The notes below the pieces were generated by a model. That model worked only from the letters and a program-made list of their open reading frames with translations, ran no database searches and was not told the origin of the DNA. From Microthyrium microscopicum (taxonomy: Eukaryota > Ascomycota > Dothideomycetes > Microthyriales > Microthyriaceae), in the NCBI GenBank assembly GCA_010405405.1, contig MU004235.1:1968718-2032717 (forward strand): DNA of 64,000 nucleotides, written 5' to 3'. The position numbers and the translations under genes were made by a program. Positions 11,807 through 21,157 of this stretch are shown in pieces; within the stretch, counting starts at the first letter, position 1, and each line of letters begins with the position of its first letter.

Positions 11807-12249
11807 CTACTTCTGGCTTCCCTGCTCCTCCTTTCTCTTCTTTTCTGCCGCTCTCAGATATGGACAGAGTAAGCTACAAAAGCTTTCCTGGCATAGCGGG
11901 CAATCTGGAATTTGTTAACGTAGAGTTTCAAAAAAATATGTTTAGGCCAAAAAGCGCTGAAATGAGTAGACAGTGCCAACTCAAGGTATTCTTACCTCGA
12001 GGCCAGGGTTTGGGTGCTTGCGGATCTATGAGCAGAGTTAGACAAGTCGCCTCATGCTGTTATAAGCTTCAGTTTACCGTCCAATTTGAAAGCCTCCTCC
12101 CAGTTCATAGATCTTAGCCCGTCTAACATGAGCTCCAGAAGCGTTGGCCCAGTGTGAGCGTCCGGCGCTTCGGAACATTGCGGCTGGACTCCAGCAGCGA
12201 CTTGAATAACTTGGTACCCGGATCGAGGGTTGTTCACGTTTCCGCTCAT
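11807..12249 (-). CDS. Array copy A, with an extra intron inside the conserved motif
   Basis: Exons 12078-12249, 11996-12025 and 11807-11904 give 99 aa. Exon 1 starts MSGNVNNPRSGYQ and carries the CS motif as QCSEAPDAHTG. A phase-1 intron (12026-12077, branch CTAAC) leads to a 30-base exon encoding DPQAPKPWPR. A second phase-1 intron of 91 bp (11905-11995; GTAAGA donor, TTCCAG acceptor) interrupts the motif between WPR and CPLCQ, an intron no other copy has. The last exon encodes DCPLCQESFCSLLCPYLRAA and a short basic tail. All four cysteines are kept. The start could be upstream at 12330, but MS- starts are usual in the array. Product function unknown. Confidence 0.75.
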
Positions 12250-12819
12250 CTTGCAAGGAACTGATGGACTAAATTTGAACTTGAAAGTTTGAAGTTGTGG
12301 ATGGGCCAGAGGTGAGTAAGTTTGCGTCAATAGATTGGAGACGCGAGTGTTTATGTGTGGTAGTGAGCGAGAGAAGTTTTGGGGTAGATGATCAAGAGCG
12401 GATTCGAGGTTATTGTCACTGCGTTAAATTTATAGGTGACGATCAAACTACGCTAAGCTTCTTCTGAGTATAGCTCAGAGAAGAAGTCATTTGTCGAGGC
12501 TTCTATTCATCAAGAAAAGAAAGAACGATTTGACGTTAGTAAGGGCCAAAGTAGTAGGTAGAAGGTAGTATTTTGAGTGACAACTGCATGTACATTGGAT
12601 GGAACCACAACAATAGTATAGAACCCAACCACTTTTGCTATCGCTACTTTTTGATTTGCTTACTTGCCTTCAAGCTTGGATACATGGAATTACATTATCT
12701 GTCTCGACCCAAGGAACAATCCCCGACGCCACAATTCAGTCGACTTCGATTGTAACAAGCGATGAGTAACGTAGACGGCAAGGAGTTCAGAACGCACTTT
12801 CTCTATCCCTTCTCTGGCT

Positions 12820-13368
12820 CTTCCCCTGTCTCTTCCTCTGGCACAAAGCTGGGCCACGACATATAGGTGTGGAGTTATATTTGAGGAACAATAGAGTAGC
12901 TAACGCATTGTGCCTAGCTCGCTTACAAGGCAAACGCGTCGCGTCAGACCACCCTATATACGCTCTTGGGCTAGTGGCTGTTGAATCGGTTTGGCATTTC
13001 GTCTCTCAGGCGGATCATATTGGATGGTGATCCATTCGCCATTGCGTTGAGTAGATACAACGATGGTCAGACTTTTGTGGAAATTGTGGAGACGTTGTTT
13101 GCGAGACGCGATTTCTGCCCCTGCTCTCGCAACACAGCACTCGCAGGGTGGTGGGGAGAAGATGGCCATTGGCAAACAGATGGAAGCAGGTAGTAGAGTA
13201 ATGAGGTTTGCAGATGAATGTTTGCAGAGTTGAGAGATCTGAGAGGTTTGAGCGACTTGGAAGGTTTGGGAGGTTTGGGAGGTCTAAGCCCGGATTGCTT
13301 TGTACTGCTATGCTATGCCACTTTGATGAAGGGTCAATAAGTGAAATATCGGAAGAGCAGGTGCTCAA
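12820..13368 (-). pseudogene. Possible degenerate array member
   Basis: A minus-strand ORF starting at 13368 begins MSTCSSDISLIDPSSKW and runs to 13015; a second frame covers 12954-13175 with a cluster CECCVARAG. Downstream, 12826-12862, the sequence TTTGTGCCAGAGG followed by a Glu/Lys-rich frame resembles a collapsed CPLCQ exon and tail. The match is short and needs a deletion, so this is only a candidate relic filling the gap between copies A and B. Confidence 0.25.
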
Positions 13369-13653
13369 ACTTGAAAGTGAACACCGTAAATGTGAAAAGA
13401 CAGAGGTTGGGAATCGCAGCTTTTAAAGTCATGAATGGGGAAAGGGGCGAGATGCCGTTAAGATACGGGCACGATTAATGGGCTGCGATATCGCCACCTT
13501 GAAAGAGGAGTTAAGGTTACAGAGACATCGTTTTCAAATTTGGGCGTAAGTGACTAGACAATTCGAGCTCAGTCGGAAATGAGGTGATGGTGCAATATCA
13601 ACAGGTTCGGGGTCTTTCGCACCACCTACATCAAGCAGATCACGATTGAGCTA

Positions 13654-14144
13654 TTAATTCTTCTCCCCATCATCTTCTACGAAATGCTGCTTGGCCTGCG
13701 GATCTTGAACCTCCTCTTGACCTTGAGCCTCCCCTTGATCTTGAACCGCCTTCTGGTCTTGACTTGCCTCCTGGTCCTGGATGTCCTTCTGGCGCTTTAT
13801 TGAGGCCTTCATGTATGGACACAACAAATGACAGGCTCTTTCTTGACAGAGAGGACAATCACGAGGCCATGGCTTCGGTGCTTTTGGCTCTATGCGATTA
13901 TCAGTCTCACCATGACATAAGGAAGTGAGGTCTACATACCCTGTGGTGAGTCATCTTGCATTTGGGTCTCTTCGTACGCCGAACAGTATCGAAATAGCCA
14001 GGACGATGAGCCGGTATTTGGAGGAGCATGGTAGGCAATGCAGCTTGACTCGAGATAACTCATCTGCAACATTAGGTCTTGTAGGCTAGTAGCGTGTGAG
14101 GCCGGTTCCGCTGCTGGTACGTAATTTGTGGAGGACGACGACAT
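13654..14144 (-). CDS. Array copy B
   Basis: Exons 13940-14144 and 13654-13889, phase-1 intron (GTATGTAG...CGCATAG), 146 aa. The start is the MSSSSTNYV methionine; the frame is open further upstream. Exon 1 has the CS motif as FRYCSAYEETQ. Exon 2 begins EPKAPKPWPR and carries DCPLCQERACHLLCPYM with all four cysteines, then about 45 residues of Gln/Asp/Glu repeats (variants of DQEASQDQKAVQDQ) ending in an acidic tail. This Gln/Asp tail is unusual; other copies have Lys/Glu tails. A 17-bp minisatellite lies upstream at 14331-14420, in its presumptive promoter. Confidence 0.78.
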
Positions 14145-15483
14145 GATTCTTCCAAAGAAGCCTTTGCGGGTTGCAGCTTTGAAGTGGTCGCGGGCGATGC
14201 AATTTTTCTGCAAGGAATCTGAGAGAAATGAACGCACGTAATGGTAAGTAAAACAAGTTGCAAAGTGGATGTTAAAGACTTTGAACGAGGAGAAGCTCTG
14301 TTGTTTTAAGCTCGATTGAATCTATACTGTGGTGAAATATGCTGGTAGTGAAATTTGCTGGTGGTGAAATATGCTGGTAGTGAAATATGCTGGTGGTGAA
14401 ATATGCTGGTGGTGAAATGTCAGACTGCACCGGGTCTAACTTCTTCAAGAAACCTGAGGTACAACTAAGTTTCAGGATGGAGGTGTCGTTTTAACATATC
14501 ACATAGGCCGAACTCGTTAAGGAGCAACAGCTTCGCCATGCCCATCTCTACTCATCATCCTATATATGTGTTCTTAAATGTTGCATTTATCGGCATTACC
14601 TGGGCCGCTCTATGACGACTTTAGATGGGGACACCAGCAGCTGCAGTATCGCTTTTGGCCGAGCAGGCACCCACGATGCCATGTCTTAGACTGCTCTGCC
14701 TCTACATATCTCTCAATGCATTTGTAGCACGCAAAGCGTCAGGATGACCGTACTCTTTGGCTCTATTTATGAGAAAACCAAATTTTCGGACTGCTCATCC
14801 GGGGCAATAGAACATTGGGCGCTATGGGGAGAAGTACTTCATGACCAGAATTGAGAGGATCATTGCATCATTGGTGGTACCGCGCCCTTGAGACAATCAA
14901 GCAGGAAATTGGCGTCGCTTTTTACGCTCATCTCAAATTCGATTACGGCAACCTGTGAGCAAAAGTTGATTGCAAGGCTGTGAATGTTCTTCAGGGCGCT
15001 CAGACTCGTGCCAGAAGAACTCACACACTCCTCGCTGGCCATTTGTACGCTCGGTCGGACTGGCAGGGACGTCGCGAGCTTGGCCAATAGGAAATAGATG
15101 GTTCGTGAGTATATAATAGACGCTTCCGAACATGCCGGCTATCTGTTTCAAAAGTCTGTCGAGAAACAGGAAGGTATTAGGTTTCTGATGTAGGTTCTGG
15201 CGCAGTTGTACTAGAGGCTAGGCACGTTACATAGCAAGATTCAGTATGAGACGGGTATTGAAGCAATTGATTATCAACAATGACCATAGCTGGTCTCACA
15301 AAAGGCCGTAACCAAAGATCCGACGGCACTTGAAATTCCAACAGCAGACAAGAAAAATGTGGCTCCTCTGGACTTTGCTGCTCTGCTGCTTTGCTGCGCT
15401 AAGAAACGACTGTGTTTGCCAGAGCCTAAGAATACCTCAAAAGCAAACGCTCTGATCACGAGAAGCATGAAAACATCATCTCT
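14145..15483. other. Array spacer with one unassigned ORF
   Basis: A 1.3-kb gap between copies B and C. A minus ORF at 14860-15087 (75 codons, starting MAKLATSLPVRP) has protein-like composition but no CS or WPR motif, and I do not recognise it. It may be a fragment of an unrelated gene trapped in the array. The minisatellite at 14331-14420 is listed separately. Confidence 0.3.
14331..14420. repeat. 17-bp minisatellite, about five copies
   Basis: Direct repeats of ggtgaaatatgctggta with one- or two-base variants, in tandem just upstream of array copy B. Located between gene copies, so it could seed unequal crossing-over or affect the promoter; neither is shown. Confidence 0.85.
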
Positions 15484-15946
15484 TCAATATTTCCATTTGC
15501 CCTCGTTGAAAGCCTTCAGGTATGGGCAGCGAAGGTCACAGAACTTTTCCTGACAAAGCGGGCATCCACGAGGCTATGGCTTTGCCTCGGATTTTGTCTT
15601 CGTCTGCGTCTCTGTTGGTTGGTTGTTAGCACCTCACGTGGAAAGGAGATTTCGTTGCCTTACCGTCTTCTTTGGGTGGCTCATTATATAGAAGAGCACC
15701 AAAACAGATGAATCGTGTGTTGGGACAAACAGCTGGAGCTTGTACTAGAGGTCGGAACGCTAATATGTCATACCTGCCGTTCGTCCACGAAGGAGGCCAA
15801 CTTCGATAAACAATAGTGCTAGTACCGTAGACATCGCATACAATAAAGGCCCTTGGTGGGTTTAAGCCCGCACGAGGAGCCGTCAGGTGCAAAATCATTC
15901 TTGTGCGACGGGGCGTAAGGGGGAAGGAGAGATTGTTATGGGACAT
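15484..15946 (-). pseudogene. Array copy C, nonsense at the invariant Trp
   Basis: Exons 15664-15946 and 15484-15611 with the usual phase-1 intron join in one frame, but the codon for the invariant Trp of WPR is TAG (15574-15576). Past the stop the frame reads PRGCPLCQEKFCDLRCPYL, with all four cysteines intact, and ends KWKY. Exon 1 starts MSHNNLSFPLTPRR; its CS motif is degraded to FICFGALLYNEPP. The intact downstream frame suggests a recent single-base lesion. Without the module the product would be about 107 aa. It belongs with copies E and K in the CDLRC subgroup. Confidence 0.8.
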
Positions 15947-16275
15947 TGCTGGAGGCAGATCGATTTCCGTATTTTGTGTCTAAACAGGTTCTAGACGGAT
16001 GTATAACTGATGAGCAACAGTATGGAGAAATGGGGTAATGGAAACTGAATAGTACGGGGGAGCTCAATAGTCAAGACAAGGTTGGGGTTCGACCGGTGGC
16101 CAAACAAACACAGCTAACATTAAATAGAAAGAACGACAGCTATGGGAGACAGCCCAACTTCTGGCTCTAAATCTAAAGCTCCTTCTATAATTTTCAGTCC
16201 TGGTCCAGAGATGCTCGAGCGCACAATTATTTCATCAGAACGCTAATCACAGCCACAACACCATTCAGCTCCGAC
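15947..16275. other. Array spacer, nothing recognised
   Basis: Short spacer between copies C and D. No ORF, repeat or RNA structure seen beyond the likely promoter of copy C. Confidence 0.35.
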
Positions 16276-16643
16276 CTATGTCTGCCAGATCTCCTCCTTC
16301 CACTCTTCTTCCTGGGCCTGCTCCTCAGCCTTATTCTTGTTGGCCGTCTTCAACTACGGGCACAGCAAGTGGCAATAACGGTCTGGCATAAAGGACAATC
16401 ACGAGGCCAGGGCTTGCCCTCTTGGATACAGTCAGCACAGGTAGGTATGTAAGTAGTTAAACAAGACTTCTCTATTTTCACACCTTTCTTCTCGACCTCT
16501 TTGATCTCCTCGGCAGCTGGCATAAGCTCAGAGAGCTCACAAAGTCCTCCTGCCTGCAAAGGTATCGAAGACCAAGCCCACACGCTAGCGATATTGACCT
16601 CTTGGCCATCGTCATATTGTGCGCGCCTGAGTTTTGTTGACAT
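16276..16643 (-). pseudogene. Array copy D, frameshifted in the motif
   Basis: Exon 1 16484-16643 (MSTKLRRAQYDDGQE...), probable phase-1 intron 16421-16483 (GTGTGA donor, CCAAG acceptor), exon 2 from 16420. The module starts correctly (EGKPWPRDCPLCQ), then one base is missing and the frame becomes TVIATCCARS-stop at 16350. In the shifted frame the expected RYCHLLCP is still visible, but the next codon is TAG instead of Tyr. So there are two lesions. The tail in the original frame runs to about 16276. The first two cysteines would remain in a translated product. Confidence 0.75.
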
Positions 16644-17206
16644 AGAAACGCCCCGTAAAGCACATGATGCATATATTTGCTCTCAGGTCCAGCGCAAGTC
16701 CAAGGCTACTTCAATGCTGTAACGAGTGTATGGGGCAGACATATGTTGTGGAGGGTCTGGAGGTGGTCGAATATGTGGCGGTGGAAAGAAAGGTGCAGCA
16801 CAGGGCGCGAAGCCTCGCGGCAGGAAGCTGCCGTTCATTTTTGTCGAGGAATAGTCTGATTAATAATGACAGCTTTTATCCCTGACGCGGAATGCTGAAG
16901 GAAGTGGTGAGCTTTTGAACGGGAACGTACGTGCGAAGGCAGGAAGGTGATAGTACGTATTTCGAAGAGCGGGTCGTTGTGAAGAATAGCAATATGTAAG
17001 TAGGTGCTATGGGTAAATGGCTGGAAGGAGTTGAAAAACATTCCGGTGGCAGCTACATTCCTCTTTCTGTGTCCAAGTGCAAGTGCAAGTGAAATGGCAG
17101 GAGCGGCCATAAATCTGGAAAATCCTTTGTAGCCGTTGACGAGATGTATCGATTTCGCTCTCATTTTCTTCGCCAGAGACTCGCAACCGGTCCATCGTTC
17201 GCAGAC
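16644..17206. other. Array spacer, nothing recognised
   Basis: About 560 bp between copies D and E. Only short shadow ORFs are present; no WPR or CS motif on either strand. Confidence 0.35.
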
Positions 17207-17814
17207 TCACTTCTTATCCTTCTTTCCATTATCTGCCTTTAGATATGGGCAGCGGAGGTCGCAGAAACGGTCTTGACAGAGTGGACACCCTCGTGGCCAA
17301 ATCTCTATCTCTTTCTTTGGCTCTTCTGTAGATCGTTAGTCCGGAAATATTAGAACAGTCGAACTCGCGTACCAAGCCTCACCACATCGAGTGGCAGATC
17401 CGGCCAAGCTATCATATAAGACCATTCTGGCCACTCTGCAGAGCATTGAAACCAGCGTGGAAGATCATAGGCACAACAAAGTGGAAATCCCACATGATCG
17501 TAAGCAGTTCGACCTGGGAAACCATTTGGATCTGTCCACCTAAAGATGGTAATATCTCGCAATAGGTTGCCATTTGAATTGTCGTACATAGCCTCTTTCA
17601 ACCGCTTTGCTCGGGCCTGTATTTGTTGCAGCTGCTTGGTTGTAGGAGTATAAGGTCTCGGTAGGTTATGGGTATAACTGTCATATGGAAGACCAGCATA
17701 GTTACAGAAATCGTCTACCTGACCGACAGCGAGGTTCCAGGCCATGCGAATTTGGTTTTCATTCATGCTAGATTCTGGCTGGTCCTTATTTTGCCTTTTA
17801 TCAGTGGTATTCAT
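17207..17814 (-). CDS. Array copy E, with the N-terminal helical domain shared with G and H
   Basis: Exons 17373-17814 and 17207-17325, phase-1 intron (GTACGCG...CTAACGATCTACAG), 186 aa from the MNTTDKRQ methionine; an upstream in-frame Met lies at 17859. The N-terminal part has an amphipathic helix block (QLQQIQARAKRLKEA) and then TIFRWTDPNGFP, aligned with the equivalent parts of copies G and H. The CS motif is FQCSAEWPEW, close to that of copy R (SCSEHPEW). The last exon reads EEPKKEIEIWPRGCPLCQ, then DRFCDLRCPYL, with a short basic tail DNGKKDKK. All cysteines are intact. Confidence 0.8.
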
Positions 17815-18133
17815 CTCGAAAGAGGAGGATGGAAGTTGATGAAGAAAAAAGAACTTCAAGCTGTAGAAATTTATTGATAGGAACTACCGTCCTTGCAAGC
17901 GGGTATTTGAGTTTGCTCGGAGGAAGGTTTCAAAAACTTTGAAAGACTGAACAAGCTAAGCAGAAAGTAAGTGAGTGAAAAGTGGGAAAAAGGTGACTTA
18001 TTGCAAGGTGCTGTCAAGATAATTGAAGGTGAGGCGCAATGAAAGCTTCTTTGATTCTTATGTCTAAGGTTTACTTGTTTCCTCCGGTTTTGAGCCGCTT
18101 CATCTCATCTTCCTGCCTTTTCGAGGTCTTTAG

Positions 18134-18501
18134 TTACGAACGCAGAAAATAGCGGAAATGGACCTGACACAGCGGGCAATTTCGAGGCCATGGCTTCTCT
18201 TGCCCATCTGGAAATACATTAGCAAGTTGACTTGGATGCGAAATACGTTTCGCATACACTTGTCTTCTTTCTGATCAACATCCTCGAGATACCAATGATA
18301 TATATTTGGCCGTCCATGTCGCTCTGCGAATTTGCGCGAGGAAGGCTGAGAATCGAGGGTAAGGAGACAACGATGCTCCGAGTCGTAAACTCGTCCCAAG
18401 CTCGCCACCAAATTCATCATTTTGGTCCGCCTAGTAAAGATTACTCCAGCTAACAGGTAGATGTCCGGGGCATCTCCTCGCCCGCTTCTGTCTACTGCCA
18501 C
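18134..18501 (-). pseudogene. Array copy F, C-terminal cysteines lost
   Basis: Exon 1 (18258-18501) and exon 2 (18134-18207) still splice in phase 1. The module starts GQEKPWPRNCPLCQ but continues VHFRYFLRS-stop. The third and fourth cysteines are Arg, the following His is Tyr and the final Tyr codon is TAA. The residual pattern (two Cys kept, two lost) argues for slow decay rather than a new function. Exon 1 starts MAVDRSGRGDAPD; the first exon may begin further upstream. Unlike copies C and D, the lesions are mostly substitutions. Confidence 0.65.
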
Positions 18502-18557
18502 ACTTAGGTTTGCATGGTCCGAAGCTCTTGTAGAGTAGGGACATGAGAAGGGCCAAA

Positions 18558-19022
18558 TTAGTAGGCAACAGGATCGTCAGGAAGGTCAATGTCATGAACG
18601 AGCTGTGCCATTTGGTGTGTAGCGCGAAGCCATGCAGAGCGGATCAGCTCAACTAGTTCGGGACAGGTCGTATTATGGAAGACGATGGGACTGCTATTCT
18701 TTTCAAGTGGTGGATATGGAGCGTGGCGGCAAGGGTAGATACGTCTGTAAGGATCAGTGATGATTGTAGGCATTTTGGTTCCGGGAACTGGATTGAGATG
18801 GATATACTTCGAGGAGGGGGTTTTCCGGCAGTTGAAGGAAAAGATGGATAGATTTGGAAAAAGGGTTCGCAGTTGGAGGAAAGTGTTGACAGATAGAGCA
18901 GCGTGTTGATGAAGTTTATGTTGTCTCGAGTAGGCCACGGACAAAAAAGGAGCAAAAGAGGTCGCGGTTGAGGAATCCGCATCACGGTAGGCATGAGTAG
19001 ACGATGAGATATCAGTGTACAA
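18558..19022 (-). CDS. Unassigned ORF in the array
   Basis: A 154-codon minus-strand ORF starting MYTDISSSTHAYRD and ending LPDDPVAY, lying between copies F and G. It has neither array motif and no domain I recognise. Two sub-parts look protein-like (DPYRRIYPCRHAPYPPLEK, LVELIRSAWLRATHQ). It could be a lost N-terminal exon of copy F or of a deleted copy, or an unrelated gene. An alternative frame from 19060 overlaps it and is probably a shadow. Confidence 0.3.
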   Translation of the reverse strand: MYTDISSSTHAYRDADSSTATSFAPFLSVAYSRQHKLHQHAALSVNTFLQLRTLFPNLSIFSFNCRKTPSSKYIHLNPVPGTKMPTIITDPYRRIYPCRHAPYPPLEKNSSPIVFHNTTCPELVELIRSAWLRATHQMAQLVHDIDLPDDPVAY

Positions 19023-19165
19023 GAGATTCGAGGTAAAACAAGCGACACGAGAACTTCCAAAGCTCGATCTGGATTTGAGTTGGTTTTATTCTAACACAAT
19101 GTGACCTCTAGACAATCAACCCTGGCCATGACAGATTCCCAGAGGAAAGAAGCCCATAACGTGGC

Positions 19166-19798
19166 TTACTCGCGCTTCAATCGCTTTTCTTCCTCCGCCT
19201 TCTTCAAGTAAGGACACAGCAGATGACATAACGACTCTTGGCAAAGAGGACAATCGCGAGGCCATGGTTTTTCTGCCTTCTCTGACCCGTAGTTAGCAAT
19301 GCAGTGGTAAGGTAACAATAAGCTTAACATACCAGTCGGTACCAATGGAGTCGGCTTTTGAATGTGGTGTTCATCGCGAATATGTGCTGGAAGAGGCCCA
19401 GCCCAATACGCGCTCACAGTCTTCTCGGAGCAGGTATAACCATGCGTGTTCACATACATCACTGGTCGACGATTCCTATCCAAAATTGTCGTACCAAGAG
19501 GGCTGCGTCGAAGCAGCGCCGAGAAAGTGACGCCAGGGTTCTGAGCGACGTTGCATTCCATCAGCTGTTGTAGTCTAGCTTCAAGGTTGTTGAGGTCATC
19601 GATAGTTGGCTTGAACAGAGGCGCTTGAGCAACTCGAGGGACGTGGCCGAAACCAAGGCCTGTCATTATTTGTCCTATTCGACCCATTGCGATACCATAC
19701 ATTTTGGCGATGTGCGCGTTGACCTGCGCTTCATTCTGTTCGTCGGTCTGCGCAGATGATGGCTCGCTTTTCGCTGCTGTCTGGTTGGCGCTTTCCAT
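19166..19798 (-). CDS. Array copy G, with a stopless 51-bp intron
   Basis: Exons 19333-19798 and 19166-19281 give 193 aa from the MESANQTAAK methionine. The intron 19282-19332 (GTATGTTAAG, CTAAC branch, GGTCAG) is 51 bp, a multiple of three, and open in frame, so a retained form would simply add 17 residues. The N-terminal half has a helix block (DDLNNLEARLQQLMEC) and the block TTILDRNRRPVMYVNTHGY shared with copy H. The CS motif is TCSEKTVSAYW. The module is KPWPRDCPLCQ, then ESLCHLLCPYL, with tail KKAEEEKRLKRE. All cysteines are intact. Confidence 0.82.
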   Translation of the reverse strand: MESANQTAAKSEPSSAQTDEQNEAQVNAHIAKMYGIAMGRIGQIMTGLGFGHVPRVAQAPLFKPTIDDLNNLEARLQQLMECNVAQNPGVTFSALLRRSPLGTTILDRNRRPVMYVNTHGYTCSEKTVSAYWAGPLPAHIRDEHHIQKPTPLVPTGMLSLLLPYHCIANYGSEKAEKPWPRDCPLCQESLCHLLCPYLKKAEEEKRLKRE

Positions 19799-20055
19799 GA
19801 TGAACGAAGGGATGGATGCGACTGGCACGAACGTGAGGTATGAAAGTCAATTCAACGTCGTGGTTGAATGAACTTGCTTCGGTCAGGAAGTTGTCGAAGG
19901 TAAGGATCAAGAATTGCAAAAGTCATGAACGAAATAACAGAGCAAGGTATAGGGATTACTCCGGGTGAAATAGCTCGGAGTGGTGGAGATACGCCACTTA
20001 TTCTACCTAAACAGGAACCTGAAAAGACACCTACCAACTTCTAGTCCCCGTAATA

Positions 20056-20798
20056 TCACGATAGGATCCGATCCGAGATGTCGCCCTCATTTAAAGTATG
20101 TTCCAGGTGCCTCTGTGGATCTCGTTCGAGCACCCTTAGCTTTTCCTTCTCAGCCTTCTTCAGATAAGGACACAAGATGTGACAGGGACTCGTCTGGCAT
20201 AATGGACAGTTTCGAGGCCACGGCTTATCGACATCTCCTAGAAAGTTTTATATTTTCCGAGCATGAAGCTGGGCTGAACATACCACTTGACATGGATCGA
20301 GGAAACACGTTGTGCTTGAGTTCACTGATTCGTGCTGCTGGAGGAAGGCCATCGAAGCAAACCAGGTGGAGCGTCAGAGCATCTATATCCTCTCGTGTTG
20401 ACGTGCAAGATTGGATGACCCATTCGATCAAACACTGTCAGACCAGATTGGCCAGAGGAGATGTTTAGATGGAAAGGTTCATCAGGGCGTTGAGCGGTAT
20501 TTGCATCCCGCAATCGCTTCACGCGACGCTGCATGGAGCGCAAGTGTTTGATTGTAGGCGTGGGCGCAGTATTGTGGTTATAAATGACAGTGCCGCCGAT
20601 GGTCGCGAAGATTTCGGTCAGCTCACGTACTGCGGCATCGTACATATCCTGAATTTGCGCGGCAGTGAGTTGTGGAGATGTCTCTTCAGTTTCTTGCCCT
20701 TGATTTTTGGCTTCCATTTTGGCTTGAGGATTGGTTGCGGGTATTGAAGAGGCGAACATTACAATTTGGAGCAATGCACATGTGAGTAGTCCGAACAT
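20056..20798 (-). pseudogene. Array copy H, probable frameshift; signal-peptide-like start
   Basis: Exon 1 runs from 20798 (or the MEAKNQ methionine at 20717) to 20284; exon 2 is 20056-20237. The first half matches copy G (LTVFDRMGHPILHVNTRGYR) and holds the CS motif RCSDAPPGLLRW. After it the frame ends at a stop near 20322, while the frame that leads correctly into the splice site (ISELKHNVFPRSMSSG) is shifted by one base. The module itself is intact: DKPWPRNCPLCQ, TSPCHILCPYL. Counting from 20798 the protein begins MFGLLTCALLQIVMFASSIP, which looks like a signal peptide and is unique in the array. Confidence 0.6.
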
Positions 20799-21157
20799 GT
20801 TTTATACTAGTACAAGTTTATTGCCGCCTCGAGAGTTTCACATAGCTTGAACAGTAGGTTACGGGGACAAGAGACTGCATAGACTCTAGAGAACAGGTTG
20901 CGTAGAAAAGGCTTAGCTAGGCGATTATAAAGCTAATAATAGGTAAAAACGTAGCTTAAGGGTAGTCGAGGTTAAGGCATACAAAGTGAAGAGATGAATT
21001 CTCTACCTTGCGCTAATTTCAACAAGATCCGCTAACGCCATCCGTAACCTCGACATCGAGTCCCTAGCTTCTCAAAATATAACCTCGAAGGCGCATAACT
21101 AAGCCTCAATGGCGAGTAGAACTAACGAAATATCTTTCTGTTACAAAAGGGTACAAG
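20799..21157. other. Array spacer, nothing recognised
   Basis: Spacer between copies H and I; no ORF or repeat to support. AT-rich stretches lie near 20880-21000. Confidence 0.35.

Noticed and set aside
11761-12117. Plus-strand ORF of 118 codons at copy A
   Set aside because: Antisense of copy A exons and introns.
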